A stretch of 64,000 nt of DNA. Source: Inia geoffrensis (lineage: Eukaryota > Chordata > Mammalia > Artiodactyla > Iniidae). This document shows, piece by piece, positions 1 to 11,985 of the stretch. The stretch spans positions 52,545,001 through 52,609,000 of the forward strand of contig CM070901.1 in assembly GCA_036417435.1 (NCBI GenBank), in the 5' to 3' direction. Both the position numbers and the translations under genes were made by a program. A model generated the notes under the pieces. The model was not told where the DNA came from. It saw only the letters and a list, made by a program, of their open reading frames with translations, and searched no databases. Positions within the stretch are counted from its first letter, which is position 1. The number at the start of each line of letters is the position of its first letter.

Positions 1-2699
1 CCAAAAGTGATATTTTAAAAAGGATACCCAAGATGTTCTAATTAGTAGAGTATCACTGGAGATAGTGATGAGCCTCTCAAGGGAATTAGAGGCTATTTGA
101 GGGCCAGCTCTGATTGGGTAATGCAGGTCCTGATGTATATGCTTCATTCATATCCACGTGTGCTCACACACACAAAACTCATCACTTTATAGTCGCATCT
201 TTTCTATCCGTATGCAGATATGTACAAGACATCCCTATATGTATGGAAAGAGAGTTAAATCTTCTTAGTTATGGGTAGCTGTTCAGGAGACTGGGAAAAA
301 TGAAGGCTTATGAAAATCAAAAGGGGATAGAAGGAGATTTGAGACACTAAATGGTTAGACGCAAGATTTTGCCTGCAAATTAAGAATGTATCTTATCCTT
401 ATTGCCTGATATCAGGCAAGTGATTATTTCTCATCTTCTTTGTGATCCTATCCTTGGGTATCCTGGTGAGGTGGAGTCTGGGACACAGCACAGTGTCCTC
501 AGTCTCGACCTGGATTCTCAGAGACATATTAGGGGAAAGAACCCCATTATCTATCCTCTTTGAATTGTGGATGACAAAACAATGGCAAAGTAAAATATCC
601 TCTTTATGGAAAGAAGCAGGACTGAGTCATATGATACAGACAGATTTTTAGGGTGTCGTATAGAAAATCTGCTTTCTACAACTTACCTTAAAAAATGTTA
701 TTGGATAAAACAGAAAATAAAAAAACAAAAAACAACCCTCCCATGTGTCTTCTATTGAGTAATAATGGGACATAAAGAATGTCAGTGATATTCTTGTCTG
801 CATGGTACAAACAATAAGATATACAGCTAACCATCTCATAAGTATCACTACTACCTTCTCCATATGTCAATCTCTGTCTAGCCCTAACACCAGCATTTCT
901 ACTGCAATAGTAGGATGGAAAAATCTAGGGTCATGGACGGGGAAGAATGGGATCTGGGTTTTAGTTGCAGCTTTCAGCCATAACTAGCTCTGTGACCTTG
1001 AACAAGTTACTCCCCTGAGCTTCTGTTGCCTCCTGAATAAAATGGGGGTGATTGGAATGGATGATAGCTGGGTCTCCTTCCAGCACTGGCAGGCTAATAC
1101 TTTTTAAACAGTTTCACCATGTGATGGGAAAGACATACATGCATAGAACAATTCATTCTGTGAATGTCTCAACGGTGTGCTGAAAAGACCTCGCCTTTGC
1201 TGAGGGCACATGCTGGACACAGCAAGGCTCTCACTATTAAATTCTACCTGAGACATGGTTTAGTAGCATGGCTCAAGTTCAAGAAAGCACACACTTTCAT
1301 TTCCTTCCCCATGCAAAGAGAGACTGATAAATATTTTGTTAAATTGCCCAACAAAGGGGAAACTATGAATTTCATGCAATTTTATGGTTCCTGAAGGTTC
1401 TTGTAATTGAATTACCATAGGCGCTTGTTGGGTATTCCTGGCTACGTCCCCTATAATTCCATTAGTATTACCTCTGTGGATCCTATAAATGCCATTAGCA
1501 TAAGGCAGATATTTGCTTTCAATAAGATAACACAGATGATTTTGTTTAATTGTCTCTCTAATCCCTCCCCCTCACAGCCTAGGAAATCATTTACAATTGC
1601 TCAAATCCAGGCATTTGTTATTGCTGATCAAAACTGCTTTGGAAACATTACAGTGTTATTGAGGAGGTCTGGCTCCTTCCCTTCACCCATCACATGCTCT
1701 TGTCTTCCGACCATGCTTTTGTCTTCCAGGTGGGTGAAAAAAACGATATGTGCTGAGATCCTCACATTGAAACGTATAGGGAGGAAGGAGAAGTGTGGCC
1801 AGAGCCTCCCCCTGTCTTCACTGCACTGCATCTGGACACAAGACTGGTCCCATGAACAGTTTATGCCTTACAGCCCAGGCTCTTCTATCCCATATGGGCA
1901 GTGGTTGGCTACTGCTGGGTAGTTATATCCACTGGAACGGGCTCACCCTACGGCCCTTGCAGGCTGGCTCTTACCAGTCGGTCAAATCTTTGTTATTCCT
2001 GGACTATTCGGTCTTGGGTATCCCTAAATCTAATTGGTTTTTTAAGTTATTTGGGGTCTTTGCTTGTTTACCTTATGGTTTCAGTTACCTGATTGCTTAT
2101 TCATTTCTGATTACTGGCTTAGAAAGGTAAAACCTGATCTCTTTTGCCCTGTTCATTGCTCCAATGAGATATTTGTAGGAAGGCTTGGGTAAAATAAGTT
2201 TTAAGTGTTTTGTGAATTGCATTTATTCATGTTCTGACCCACCACTATAAATAATCCAAAGTGGAACGTAAGGTCTGGCCACTGGTGGTAATAAAAGTTG
2301 AAACTCAGTTGGACCAGGGAGATGAGTGATGTTCTCAGTAAGAGTAGGGCTTGGATGGGCTCATTTCCTCTCCACAAACCAACATATATACACAGACCCA
2401 GGCAGTGTAGTAAGAGAAAAGAAAATGTTAGACTGAGTTTGGGACCAGACGGCTTTCACAGTGGGTCTCTCTAATCTCATCTCTATTTCTGCAAATCACT
2501 TCCCTCTTAGACTAATCCTCTGATAATTACCAGGCCCATCCACCCACAGCTGAAGTGGGCATGCACCAGTATACTGAGAGGCATGATGATATATGCAGTG
2601 GGCTGTCAATTAAAGAAGCCAGGCCTCTTGTCTCAGCTGCAAAAGGTTTACCCGTTCCATGTTAAAGGAGGTTCAAACTGTCAAGGAATCTCCATCAAA
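1..2699. other. Unique DNA, inferred BRINP2 intron 1
   Basis: Apart from the MIR at about 1 kb, no repeat family or coding exon was recognised. The segment 1405-1660 is unusual: it is low in repeats and rich in homeodomain-like ATTA/TAAT and SOX-like motifs (candidate conserved element). The 171-codon frame at 1407-1922 has no protein features. Confidence 0.5.
960..1100 (+). repeat. MIR fragment
   Basis: AGCTCTGTGACCTTGAACAA, TTGCCTCCTG and ATAAAATGGGGGTGA match the central MIR region. Flanks are decayed. Confidence 0.7.
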
Positions 2700-2713
2700 A
2701 ATAAGAAGTAAAC

Positions 2714-2922
2714 GGGCTTCCCTGGTGGCGCAGTGGTTGAGAGTCCGCCTGCCGACGCAGGGGACACGAGTTCGTGCCCCGGTCCGGGAAGATCCCGCAT
2801 GCCACGGAGTAGCTGTGCCCGTGAGCCATGGCCGCTGTGCCTGCGCGTCTGGAGCCTGTGCTCCGCGACGGGAGAGGCCACAACAGTGAGAGGCCCACGC
2901 ACCGCAAAAAACAAAACAAAAC
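2714..2922 (+). mobile_element. CHR-type tRNA-derived SINE
   Basis: Nearly full-length element beginning GGGCTTCCCTGGTGGCGCAG, with a pol III A box (TGGCGCAGTGG) and a B-box relative (AGTTCGTGCCC). It ends in an A-rich AAAAACAAAAC tail. A 12-bp target-site duplication AATAAGAAGTAA (2700-2711 and 2923-2934) is exact, so the insertion is fairly young. Confidence 0.95.
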
Positions 2923-3087
2923 AATAAGAAGTAATGATAGGAAATGAAGTTCGCAGGAGACCCCGATTACCTCTGCTCATAGCAGAGCAATTATTGGAAC
3001 AATAATTTCTGCAACATGAAAGTGTTGAATATTTCTCTTAACTGCTGAGAAAAATATTGGGCTTTTGCTTATCAGTTTGGGATGACA

Positions 3088-3296
3088 TGATAAGAGCTAA
3101 CATTTATGGGCCAGGCGACTGTGCTAAGCTCTGAATTATCTCATTCACTCCTCACCGTAAGCCCTATGAGGAAGATACATATCTATTTTCTATATAAGGA
3201 TGCTTAGATGTGTTAAGTGACTCACCCATGATCACAGAACTAGTAGAGCCCAGAACTGAAACCAAAACTGTCTGACCCTAGAGTCTGTTCTCCTAA
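3088..3296 (-). repeat. MIR, antisense
   Basis: Reverse MIR order: CTAACATTTATGGGCCAGGC, GTGCTAAGCTCTGAATTATC, GTTAAGTGACTCACCCATG and GATCACAGAACTAGTAGAG. Confidence 0.8.
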
Positions 3297-3299
3297 ACA

Positions 3300-5390
3300 C
3301 CCCCTGTGTGTATCTCTTTGCCTGGGTCCAAGTAGACAGACTGGTACCCAAAGCTCACTTCTAATCCCATGAAACTGCAGTCATTAGTGAAGAAGGAACC
3401 ATCAGATGGGTCCAGTTTGCCTATAGCTGCTTCACAGGGGATCCACATGCTTATCTTGATTGACTCCCACCAGGGGAAGAAAGAGAGGAGAGAACAGGAG
3501 CCTGCCAACCTCGACAGATGGTGTGTAGGCTGTTTTGGAGATGAGAAGAGAGAGATTTTTGCTGGCTGACAAAGAACAAGGGAAAGAGATTGGAGGGAAG
3601 TGTGACATAAGCAGAAAGAGCTAAACTTGAAATATACATGGAAGAGAAGAAGATTGAGGGATGGGGACTGATCTAGGAGACAGATGGATAAATAGACTTG
3701 AAAGAACATTTTTTAAATGCCACATAACTCCAGTCTAGTGAGGAAAAGTGAGTGAGAACACACAATCAGAAATGGGAGAAGCAAGCTTCTCTCCAAAGTG
3801 TTTCTGCAGTTTCCCAGTGGAAAGATTCAAAAGACCTGTGATTGGTGTTCCCTCTACAAGGAGATAAGGATTCAAATCCATGTCCGGAGGAGACTAGCCC
3901 TCGTCATTCTAGTTTGGAGTTAGCCTTACAGAAGAGCAGGAGTTGGGCACATTCTGAGGAAGCTTAAGATTGTATCAGTTCCCATCCATTGCCAACTGAG
4001 TTCCAGAAAGGGGACAATAAGGTGAAATGGAATTTCTGTTCAGCTGAACCTTATTGATGTACTACCTGTCACCAAGCTGCAAGGACCCTCCCAAACCTTA
4101 GCTGACAGACTACTGGTGGTATGATCTGTGTCCCACATACTCACCTTTCCTCTTCCCTCCCAAGTCTAGCCTTAAATTACTTATGCAGTTGACCTAACAT
4201 TAAGATGGTTTATTCATGAGGCTGCCTTAGGAGACAGGAGGTAGACAACCTGCTTTTGTGAGGGTCTCTCTGGAGAATGGCAGCTGTACAATGTGTTACT
4301 CCATCACGCTCTATGGGGACAAAACATCTCAATGTAAAGGCCTCTGTTTAAAATAATGCTCAGTGTTGCATAGGTCTCAGGTTGAGAAGCATTTATATTG
4401 ATATAGTTGCTTGAAGAAAAAAATCAAGAGATTCCTCAGCACCAGACAGTGTAAGTCTGTGTTAAGGAGGACAGATCAGTACCTCTGACTGGTTGGATCT
4501 GTAACAAGCCTGACAGTAATTAATTTACCATCCTGAAGGTAATTTACCATTGTCGGCCATGGTTCTTCTCTGGGAGAGATCAGGGGCAACCAAATGAATC
4601 ATTCTGCCATCTCTCTACACCATTCACTGTGGATAGGGGCTTGGCCAGAGGTGGGGCTCTCTTGGGCCCTATTCTGGGAGGTTTGGTTACTAAGAAACCC
4701 GATTACTAAACAGACCATGTTGACAAACAGGTCGCACCTGTCAGATAACTCTATGGCAGAAAATCCCGCTGAATGCATAAGAAAATATACATATATATAC
4801 TTTTTAGGTATCTTTTTTTTCAGCTTTCTTAACAGCATTCTTTGGTCATTTGTTTGGATTTCTGGAATTAAGTCTAACTGGTTTCAATTAAGATCACATA
4901 ATGTATAACTGCAATTTTCAACTTGCAATAAGACTTTTAAAAATGTTTTGTCACAGTTAGGACTGCATTAAAGACATCAGTTATGTTTCTCCCTGATCCT
5001 CTATCCTGACCTTTTTTGCCTCCGGAAGAATTCTCTCAAGCTACAGATTTCCTTACAATTAACTTGTGCTTTGTCCTGAGTTAGCTTAATTGAAAACATC
5101 AAGCTAAAAAAACTCAGAAAAGATGTTTCATAAAGGTACAGGTGAAAGGGATGAGTTTTACTGTAAACTTATAACCAATTTCTGCACTTAAAAAAAAAAA
5201 AAAGAATTCTCAGGAAAGATAGGTGTGGGTTTATTTTCTATAAACAATCACTGAGTTCTTAACCTACACATAGTACTGAGTAGGAAGCTCTGTGAACTAG
5301 CACAAATGTAAAGTATAATGCATGCTTGAAGCAATCAACGAGGCTACCCAGGGATAAAACATACATATCTTGGAAGTCAAGAGGTAATAT
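3300..5390. other. Unique DNA, no recognisable feature
   Basis: About 2 kb without open frames of note. A poly-A stretch at about 5190-5203 may be the tail of a lost retroelement. Nothing else supported. Confidence 0.5.
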
Positions 5391-5393
5391 AAG

Positions 5394-5557
5394 GAGACTT
5401 CCCTGGTGGTCCAGTCGGTAACGCTCCAGGCTCCCAATGCACCAGGGGCCCAGATTTGATCCCTTGTCGGGAAACTAGATCCCACACGCATGCCGCAGCG
5501 AAACATCCCGCACACAACAACGAAGGCCAGATGCAGCCAAAATAAATAATTTTTTAA
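5394..5557 (+). mobile_element. Older CHR-1-like tRNA-derived SINE
   Basis: Opens with GAGACTTCCCTGGTGGTCCAG rather than the GGCGCAG form, and has a shorter, more diverged body. This is the older subfamily shared across Cetartiodactyla. An exact 15-bp duplication AAGAGGTAATATAAG flanks it (5379-5393 and 5558-5572). Confidence 0.9.
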
Positions 5558-5689
5558 AAGAGGTAATATAAGAGTTAAATAGGTATCAAAGAGCTATCAG
5601 ACAAAATATATTAATTTCCTGCTATGGGGAAAATCTTCGAGATATTCATATGGCCCACTTCCTCACCTTCTTGTAGTATTTGCTCAAAT

Positions 5690-5975
5690 GTTACCTCTTC
5701 ATTGAGCCCTACCCCGACTACCCCATTTAATCTTGCAACTCTCCTCTAGTGCGCCTATCTCCCCTGCTATGGTTTTGCCCATAGGACTTACTACTTTCTA
5801 ACAAAAAATAAACTCACTAATTTATTATGATTTTTGGTTTTTTTTCTCTCTCTCCTACAAGAATATAAGCTCCGTAAGGGCAGGGATTTTAATTCTTGTC
5901 TACTTGGTTCATTGCTATATCTCTAGCTCCTAGAAAGAACCTGGCAACTTGGAGAAACAATAAATATTTGATATA
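5690..5975 (+). repeat. L2 LINE 3'-end remnant
   Basis: Diverged but recognisable L2 phrases: CTTCATTGAGCCCTACCC, a later 'AAGCTCCGTAAGGGCAGGGA' segment, and a terminal 'ATAAATATTTG' part. Ancient mammalian LINE, non-functional. Confidence 0.75.
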
Positions 5976-6030
5976 TTCTCACTGTATGAGCTTGAAATTG
6001 AGTTAGATAGAATGAATATGAAACTAAAGG

Positions 6031-6720
6031 ATCATACACCATCATCAGGTGGGATCTCCCAGGGATGCAAGGATTTTTCAATGTCCACAAATCAAACAGT
6101 ATGCATACCACATTAACAAACTGAAGAGTAAAAAGCATATGATTATCTCAATAGATGCAGAAAAAGCTTTTGACAAAATTCAACACCCATTTATGATAAA
6201 AACTCTCCAGGGCTTCCCTGGTGGCGAAGTGGTTGGGGATCCGCCTACCGATGCAGGGGACACGGGTTCATGCCCCAGTCTGGGAAGATTCCACATGCCA
6301 CAGAGCAGCTGGGCCCATGAGCCATGGCCCCTGAGCCTGCGCATCTGGAGCCTGTGCTCCGCAACGGGAGAGGCCACAACAGTGAGAGGCCCGCGTACAG
6401 AAAAAAAAAAAAAAAAAAAAAGAATGAAAACACAACCCACAGAATGGGAGAAAATCTTTGCAAACCATGAAACCAACAAGGGATTAATTTACAAAATACA
6501 CAAACAGCTCATGAAGCTCAATAACAAAAAAACAAAAAACTCCACTGAAAAAGAGGCAGAAGATCTAAATAGACATTTCTCCAAAAAAGTCATACAGATG
6601 GCCAAAAAGCACATGAAAAGATGCTCAACATCGTTAATTATTAGAGAAATACAGATCAAAACTACAATGAGATATCACCTCACTCCAGTCAGAATGGCCA
6701 TGATCAAAAAGTCTACAAAC
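6031..6720 (+). mobile_element. L1-A left part: ORF2 fragments with an internal deletion
   Basis: 6031-6209 encodes part of the L1 reverse transcriptase domain ([17 protein letters not shown]). After a SINE, 6422-6720 resumes in the ORF2 C-terminal region ([24 protein letters not shown]). By comparison with L1-B next door, about 1.2 kb of ORF2 is missing between the two pieces, exactly where the SINE sits. The element resumes at 10481 after the L1-B insertion. Dead copy. Confidence 0.85.
6210..6421 (+). mobile_element. CHR-type SINE at the L1-A deletion junction
   Basis: Full-length SINE with a pure A tail of about 21 bases. No target-site duplication is visible: the left flank reads AAAACTCTCCA and the right flank GAATGAAAACAC. 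The flanks correspond to L1 positions about 1.2 kb apart, so the SINE marks a deletion boundary. Confidence 0.9.
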
Positions 6721-9700
6721 AGGGGACTTTAACGCCCCACTTTTACCAATGGACAGATCATCCAAAATGAAAATAAATAAGGAAACACAAGCTTTAAATG
6801 ACACATTAGACCAGATGGACTTATTTGATATTTATAGGACACGGCATCCAAAAACAACAGAATACACTTTCTTCTCAAGTGCTCATGGCACATTCTCCAA
6901 GACAGATCATATCTTGGGTCACAAATCAAACCTTGGTAAAGTTAAGAAAATTCAAATCATATCAAGTGTCTTTTCTGACAACAACACTATGAAACTAGAT
7001 ATCAGCTACAGGAAAAAAACTGTAAAAAATACAAACACATGGAGGCTAAACAATATGCTACTAAATAACCAAGAGATCACTGAAGAAATCAAAAAATACC
7101 TAGAAACAAAGGACAATGAATACGCAACGACCCAAAACCTATGGGATACAGCAAAAGCAGTTCTAAGAGGGAAGATTATAGCAATACAATTGTAGCTCAG
7201 GAAACAAGAAAAAACTCAAACAAACAACCTAATCCTACACCTAAAGCAATTAGAGAAAGAAGAACAAAAAACCCCACCAAAGTTAGCAGAAGGAAAGAAA
7301 TCATAAAGATCAGATCAGAAATCAATGAAAAAGAAATGAAGGAAACAAGAGCAAAGGTCAATAAAACTAAAAGCTGGTTCTTTGAGAAGATAAACAAAAT
7401 TGATAAACCATTAGCCAGACTCATCAGGGAAAAAAGGGAGAAAAGTCAAATCAACAGAATTAGAAATGAAAAAGGAGAAGTAACAACTGACACTGCAGAA
7501 ATGCAAAGGATCATGAGAGACTACTACAAGCAGCTATATGCCAATAAATTGGACAACCTGGAAGAAACGGACAAATTCTTAGAAAAGTACAACCTTCTGA
7601 GACTGAACCAGGAAGAAATAGAAAATATGAACAGACTAATCACAAGCACTGACATTGAAACTATGATTAAAAATCTTCCAACAAAGGCCCAGGACCAGAT
7701 GGCTTCACAGGTCAATTCTATCAAACATTTAGAGAAGAGCTAACACCTATCTTTCTCAAACTCTTCCAAAATATAGCAGAGGGAGGAACAATCCCATACT
7801 CATTCTACGAGACCACCATCACCCTGATACAAAAACCAGACAAAGATGTCACAAAAAAACTACAGACCAATATCACCGATGAACATAAATGAAAATATCT
7901 GCAACAAAATACTAGCAAACAGAATCCAACAGCACATTAAAAGGGTCATACACCATGATCAAGTGGGGTTTATCCTGGGAATGCAAAGATTCATCAATAT
8001 ACACAAATCAATCAATGTGATACACCACATTAACAAACTGAAGGATAAAAACTACATGATAGTCTCAATAGATGCAGAAAAAACTTTTGACAAAATTCAA
8101 CACAGATATATGATAAAAACCCTCCAGTACGTAGGCAGAGAGGGAACTTACCTCAACATAATAAAGACCATATATAACAAACACACAGCCAACATCATTC
8201 TCAATGGTGAAAAACTGAAACCATTTCCACTAAGATCAGGAACAAAATAAGGTTGCCCACTCTCACCACTATTATTCAACAGAGTTCTGGAAGTTTTAGC
8301 CACAGCAATCAGAGAAGAAAAAGAAATAAAAGGAATCCAAACTGGAAAAGAAGAAGGAAAGCTGTCACTGTCTGCAGATAACATGACATTATACAGAGAG
8401 AATCCTAAAGATGCTACCAGAAAACTACTAGAGCTAATCAATGAATTTGGTAAAGTAGCAGGATACAAAATTAATGCACAGAAATCTCTTGCATTCCTAT
8501 ACACTAATGATGAAAAATCTGAAAGAGAAATTAAGGAAACACTCCCATTTACCACTGCAATAAAAAGAATAAAATACCTAGGAATAAACCTACCTAGGGA
8601 GATAAAAGACCTGTATGCAGAAAAGTATAAGATACCAATGAAAGAAATTAAAGATGATACAAACAGATGGAGAGATATACCATGTTCTTGGACTGGAAGA
8701 ATCAACAATGTGAAAATGACTATACTACCCAAAGCAATCTACCGATTCAGTGCAACCTCTATCAAACTACCAATGGCATTTTTCACAGAACTGGAAAAAA
8801 AATTTCACAATTTTTATGGAAACACAAAAGACCCTGAAGAGCCAAAGCAATCTTGGGAAAGAAAAATGCAGCTGGAGGAATCAGGCTCCCTGACTTCAGA
8901 CTATACTGCAAAGCTACAGTAATCAAGACAGTACGGTACTGACACAAAACAGAAATGTAGATCAATGGAACAGGGTAGAAAGCCCAGAAAGAAACCCACG
9001 CACATATGGTCACCTTATCTTTGATAAAGGAGTTGAACTTTATCAAAGTGCAAGAATATACAATGGAGAAAAGACAGCCTCTTCAATAAGTGATGCTGGG
9101 AAAACTGGACAGCTACATGTAAAAGAACAACATTAGAACACTTCCTAACACCATACACAAAATAAACTCAAAATATATTAAAGACCTAAATGTAAGGCCA
9201 GACATTATCAAACTCTTAGAGGAAAACATAGGCAGAACACTCTATGACATACATCACAGCAAGATCCTTTTTGCCCCAACTCCTAGAGGAATGGAAATAA
9301 AAACAAAAATAAACAAATGGGACATAATGAAACTTAAAAGCTTTTGCTCAGCAAAGGAAACCATAAACAAAACAAAAAGACAGCCCTAAGAATGAGAGAA
9401 AATATTTGCAAATGAAGCAACTGACAAAGGATTAATTTCCAAAATATACAAGCAGCTCATGCAGCTCAATAACAAAAAAACAAACAACCCAATCCAAAAA
9501 TGGGCAGAAGGCCTAAATAGACAGTTCTCCAAAGAGGATATACAGATTGCCAACAAACACATGAAAGGATGCTCAACATCACTAATCATTAGAGAAATAC
9601 AAATCAAAACTACAATGAGGTATCATCTTACACCGGTCAGAATGACCATTATCAAGAAATCTACAAACAATAAGTGCTGGAGAGGGTGTGGAGAAAAGAA

Positions 9701-10466
9701 GACTCTCTTGCACTGTTGGTGGGAATATAAATTGATACAGCCACTATGCAGAACAGTATGGAGGTTCCTTAAAAAACCAAAAATAGAACTACCATATGAC
9801 CCAGCAATCCCACTACTGGGCAAATACCCTCAGAAAACCGTAATTCAAAAAGAGTCATGTACCACAATATTCATTGCAGCTCTATTTACAATAGCCAGGA
9901 CATGGAAGCAACCTAAGCGTCCGTCAACAGATCAATGGATAAAGAAGAATGTGGCACATGTATACAATGGAATATTACTCAGCCATAAAAAGAAATAAAA
10001 TTGAGTTATTTGTAGTGAGGTGGATGGGCCTAGAGTCTGTCACACAGAGTGAAGTAAGTCAGAAAAACAAATACCATATGCTAACACAAATATATGGAAT
10101 CTAAAAAAAATGGTTCTGATGAACCTAGGGGCAGGACAGGAATAAAGATGCAGATGTAGAGAATGGACTTGAGGACACAGGGGAGGGGAAAGATAAGCTG
10201 GTACAAAGTGAGAGTATAACATTGACATACATACACTACCAAATGTAAAATAGACAGCTAGTGGGAAGCAGCTGCATAGCAAAGGGAGGTCAGCTCGGTG
10301 CTTTGTGACGACACAGAGGGGTGGGATAGGGAGGGTGGGACTTAGGCACAAGAGGGTGGGGATATGGGGATATATGTATGCATATAGCTGATTTACTTTG
10401 TCATACAGCAGAAACTAACACAACATTGTAACGCAATTATACTCCAATAAAGATGCAACAAAAAAC
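6721..10466 (+). mobile_element. L1-B: 5'-truncated L1 inserted into L1-A
   Basis: Starts inside the ORF2 endonuclease domain (GACTTTAACGCCCC) and runs through reverse transcriptase, the C-terminal region and the 3' UTR to an AAAAAACAAAA tail. A 14-bp duplication of the host L1-A flanks it: AAAAGTCTACAAAC at 6707-6720 and AAAAGTTTACAAAC at 10467-10480, one mismatch. ORF2 is spread over several frames (6749-7195, 7141-7743, 7846-8250, 8383-8922, 9459-9998) and the catalytic Phe-Ala-Asp-Asp motif is mutated to SADN. Not mobile. Confidence 0.93.
6749..9998 (+). pseudogene. Broken L1 ORF2 (endonuclease C-terminus, reverse transcriptase, C-terminal domain)
   Basis: In order: endonuclease end (IDIYRTRHPKTTEYTFF-like at 6820-6880), linker, reverse transcriptase fingers ([16 protein letters not shown] at about 7380), RT core ([12 protein letters not shown] at about 8070), a decayed active site near 8370, and the C-terminal cysteine-rich segment ([16 protein letters not shown] at 9680-9725). 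At least four frameshifts or stops separate these parts. Confidence 0.9.
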
Positions 10467-10480
10467 AAAAGTTTACAAAC

Positions 10481-11526
10481 AATAAATGCTGGAGAGGGTG
10501 TGGAGAAAGGAAACCTTCCTACACCATTGGTGGGAATGTACATTTGTACAAACACTAATGGAGAACAGTATGGAGGTTCCTTAAAAAACTAAAAATAGGG
10601 CTTCCCTGGTGGCGCAGTAGTTGAGAGTCCGCCTGCCGATGCAGGGGACACGGGTTTGTGTCCCGGATCAGGAAGATCCCACATGCCGCGGAGCGGCTGG
10701 GCCCGTGAGCCATGGCTGCTGAGCCTGTTCGTCCGGAGCCTGTGCTCCACAACGGGAGAGGCCACAGCAGTGAGAGGCCCACGTACAGCAAAAAAAAAAA
10801 AACTAAAAATAGAGTTACCATACGATAGAGAAACCCCACTCTTGGGCATGTATCTGGAGAAGACCATACCTCAGAAAGATACATGCACCCCGATATTCAT
10901 TGTACTATTTACAATAGCCAAGACATGGAAGCAGCCTAAATGTCCATCAACAGATGAATGGATTAAGATGTGGTATATATACACAATGGAATATTACTCA
11001 GCCACCAAAAAGAGTGAAATCATGCCATTTGCAGCAACATGGATGGACCTAGAGATTATCATACTAAGTGAAGTAAGTCAGAGAAAGATAAATATCATAT
11101 GATATCACTTATTTGTGGAATCTAAAAAAATGATACAAATGAACTTATATACAAAACAGAAACAGACTCACAGACTTAGAAAACAAACTCATGGTTACCA
11201 AAGGGGAAGGGCTGGGGGGAGGGATAAATTAGGAGTTTGGCGTTAACATAGACACACTGTTCTATATAAAATAGATAAGCAACAAGTACCTACTGTATAA
11301 CACAGGGGACTCTATTCAGTATTCTGTAAGTCTGTAATAACCTAAATGGGAAAAGAATCTGTAAAGAATAAATATATATAAATATATGTATAACTGAATA
11401 TATATAAATATATGTATAACTGAATCACTTTGCTGTACATTTGAAACTAACACAGCGTTGTAAACCAACTAAACTCCAGCATAAATTTTTTTAAATAAAA
11501 ATAAATGTAAATAAATAAATAAATGA
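10481..11526 (+). mobile_element. L1-A right part: ORF2 C-terminus and 3' UTR
   Basis: Continues L1-A after the L1-B insertion: AATAAATGCTGGAGAGGGTG, then the C-terminal ORF2 motif region, interrupted by a SINE at 10598, and KTWKQPKCPSTDEWI plus [13 protein letters not shown]. The 3' UTR ends in AAATAAATAAATAAAT. The 3' UTR contains a 26-bp tandem doubling at 11378-11426 (ATATATAAATATATGTATAA units). The 3' UTR sequence differs from that of L1-B, so the two belong to different subfamilies. Confidence 0.88.
10598..10800 (+). mobile_element. CHR-type SINE inside L1-A
   Basis: Full-length element with A-box and B-box matches and an A tail. The flanking duplication AACTAAAAATA occurs just before it (10587-10597) and again after the tail (10801-10811), inside L1 ORF2. 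A clean target-primed insertion, in contrast to the SINE at 6210. Confidence 0.93.
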
Positions 11527-11589
11527 AACTCAATGAGTTACAGTACCTGCTATAAGGAACTCACAGAATATCACTAACAACAAAGATAA

Positions 11590-11840
11590 ACAATAATAAC
11601 AACAACATTGATTACTGAGCACTTATTTTGGACTTGTCACTGTGCTAAGCTCGTTATTTATTTTGTTTAATTTCCACAATACTCCTTTTAGAAAGATATT
11701 AACTCCATTATATTGATAAGAGAACAAAGGCTCAGAAAATTTAAATCACTGGCCCCAGATAACACAGCAGGAAAGTTGTTGGGTTGTCGGTTGTTGGGTT
11801 AGAATTTCAGCTCAAGACTCTTTCACCCCAGAATCCATAA
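11590..11840 (-). repeat. MIR, antisense
   Basis: TGATTACTGAGCACTTATTT, CTGTGCTAAGCTCGTTA and GAACAAAGGCTCAGAAAA mark an antisense MIR just after L1-A. A doubled GTTGTTGGGTTG/GTCGGTTGTTGGG stretch lies near its end. Confidence 0.75.
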
Positions 11841-11849
11841 CTTTTTTTA

Positions 11850-11985
11850 TCCTTTTAATTATAGAACTTTTCCAAACATATATAAAAGTAGAAAGAATCA
11901 TGTTATGAACCCCTCTGTAAGCACTGCTCAGCTTCAGCCAACAATGATAAATCCATAGCAAACTTAGTTGTCAGAGGTCATGATC
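11850..11985. repeat. Old L1-derived fragment (tentative)
   Basis: ATAGAACTTTTCCAAACATA followed by AAGTAGAAAGAATCATGTTA and a CACTGCTCAGCTTCAGCC part, the pattern of decayed mammalian L1 3' sequence. Orientation is not certain. Confidence 0.45.

Noticed and set aside
1407..1922. 171-codon plus-strand frame
   Set aside because: No domain, signal peptide or codon-use pattern of a gene; no splice sites that make sense. Treated as unique non-coding DNA.
2714..2800. Possible tRNA gene in SINE heads (also at the other SINEs)
   Set aside because: A- and B-box-like motifs are present, but the cloverleaf is not preserved and the sequence is the tRNA-derived head of the CHR SINE.
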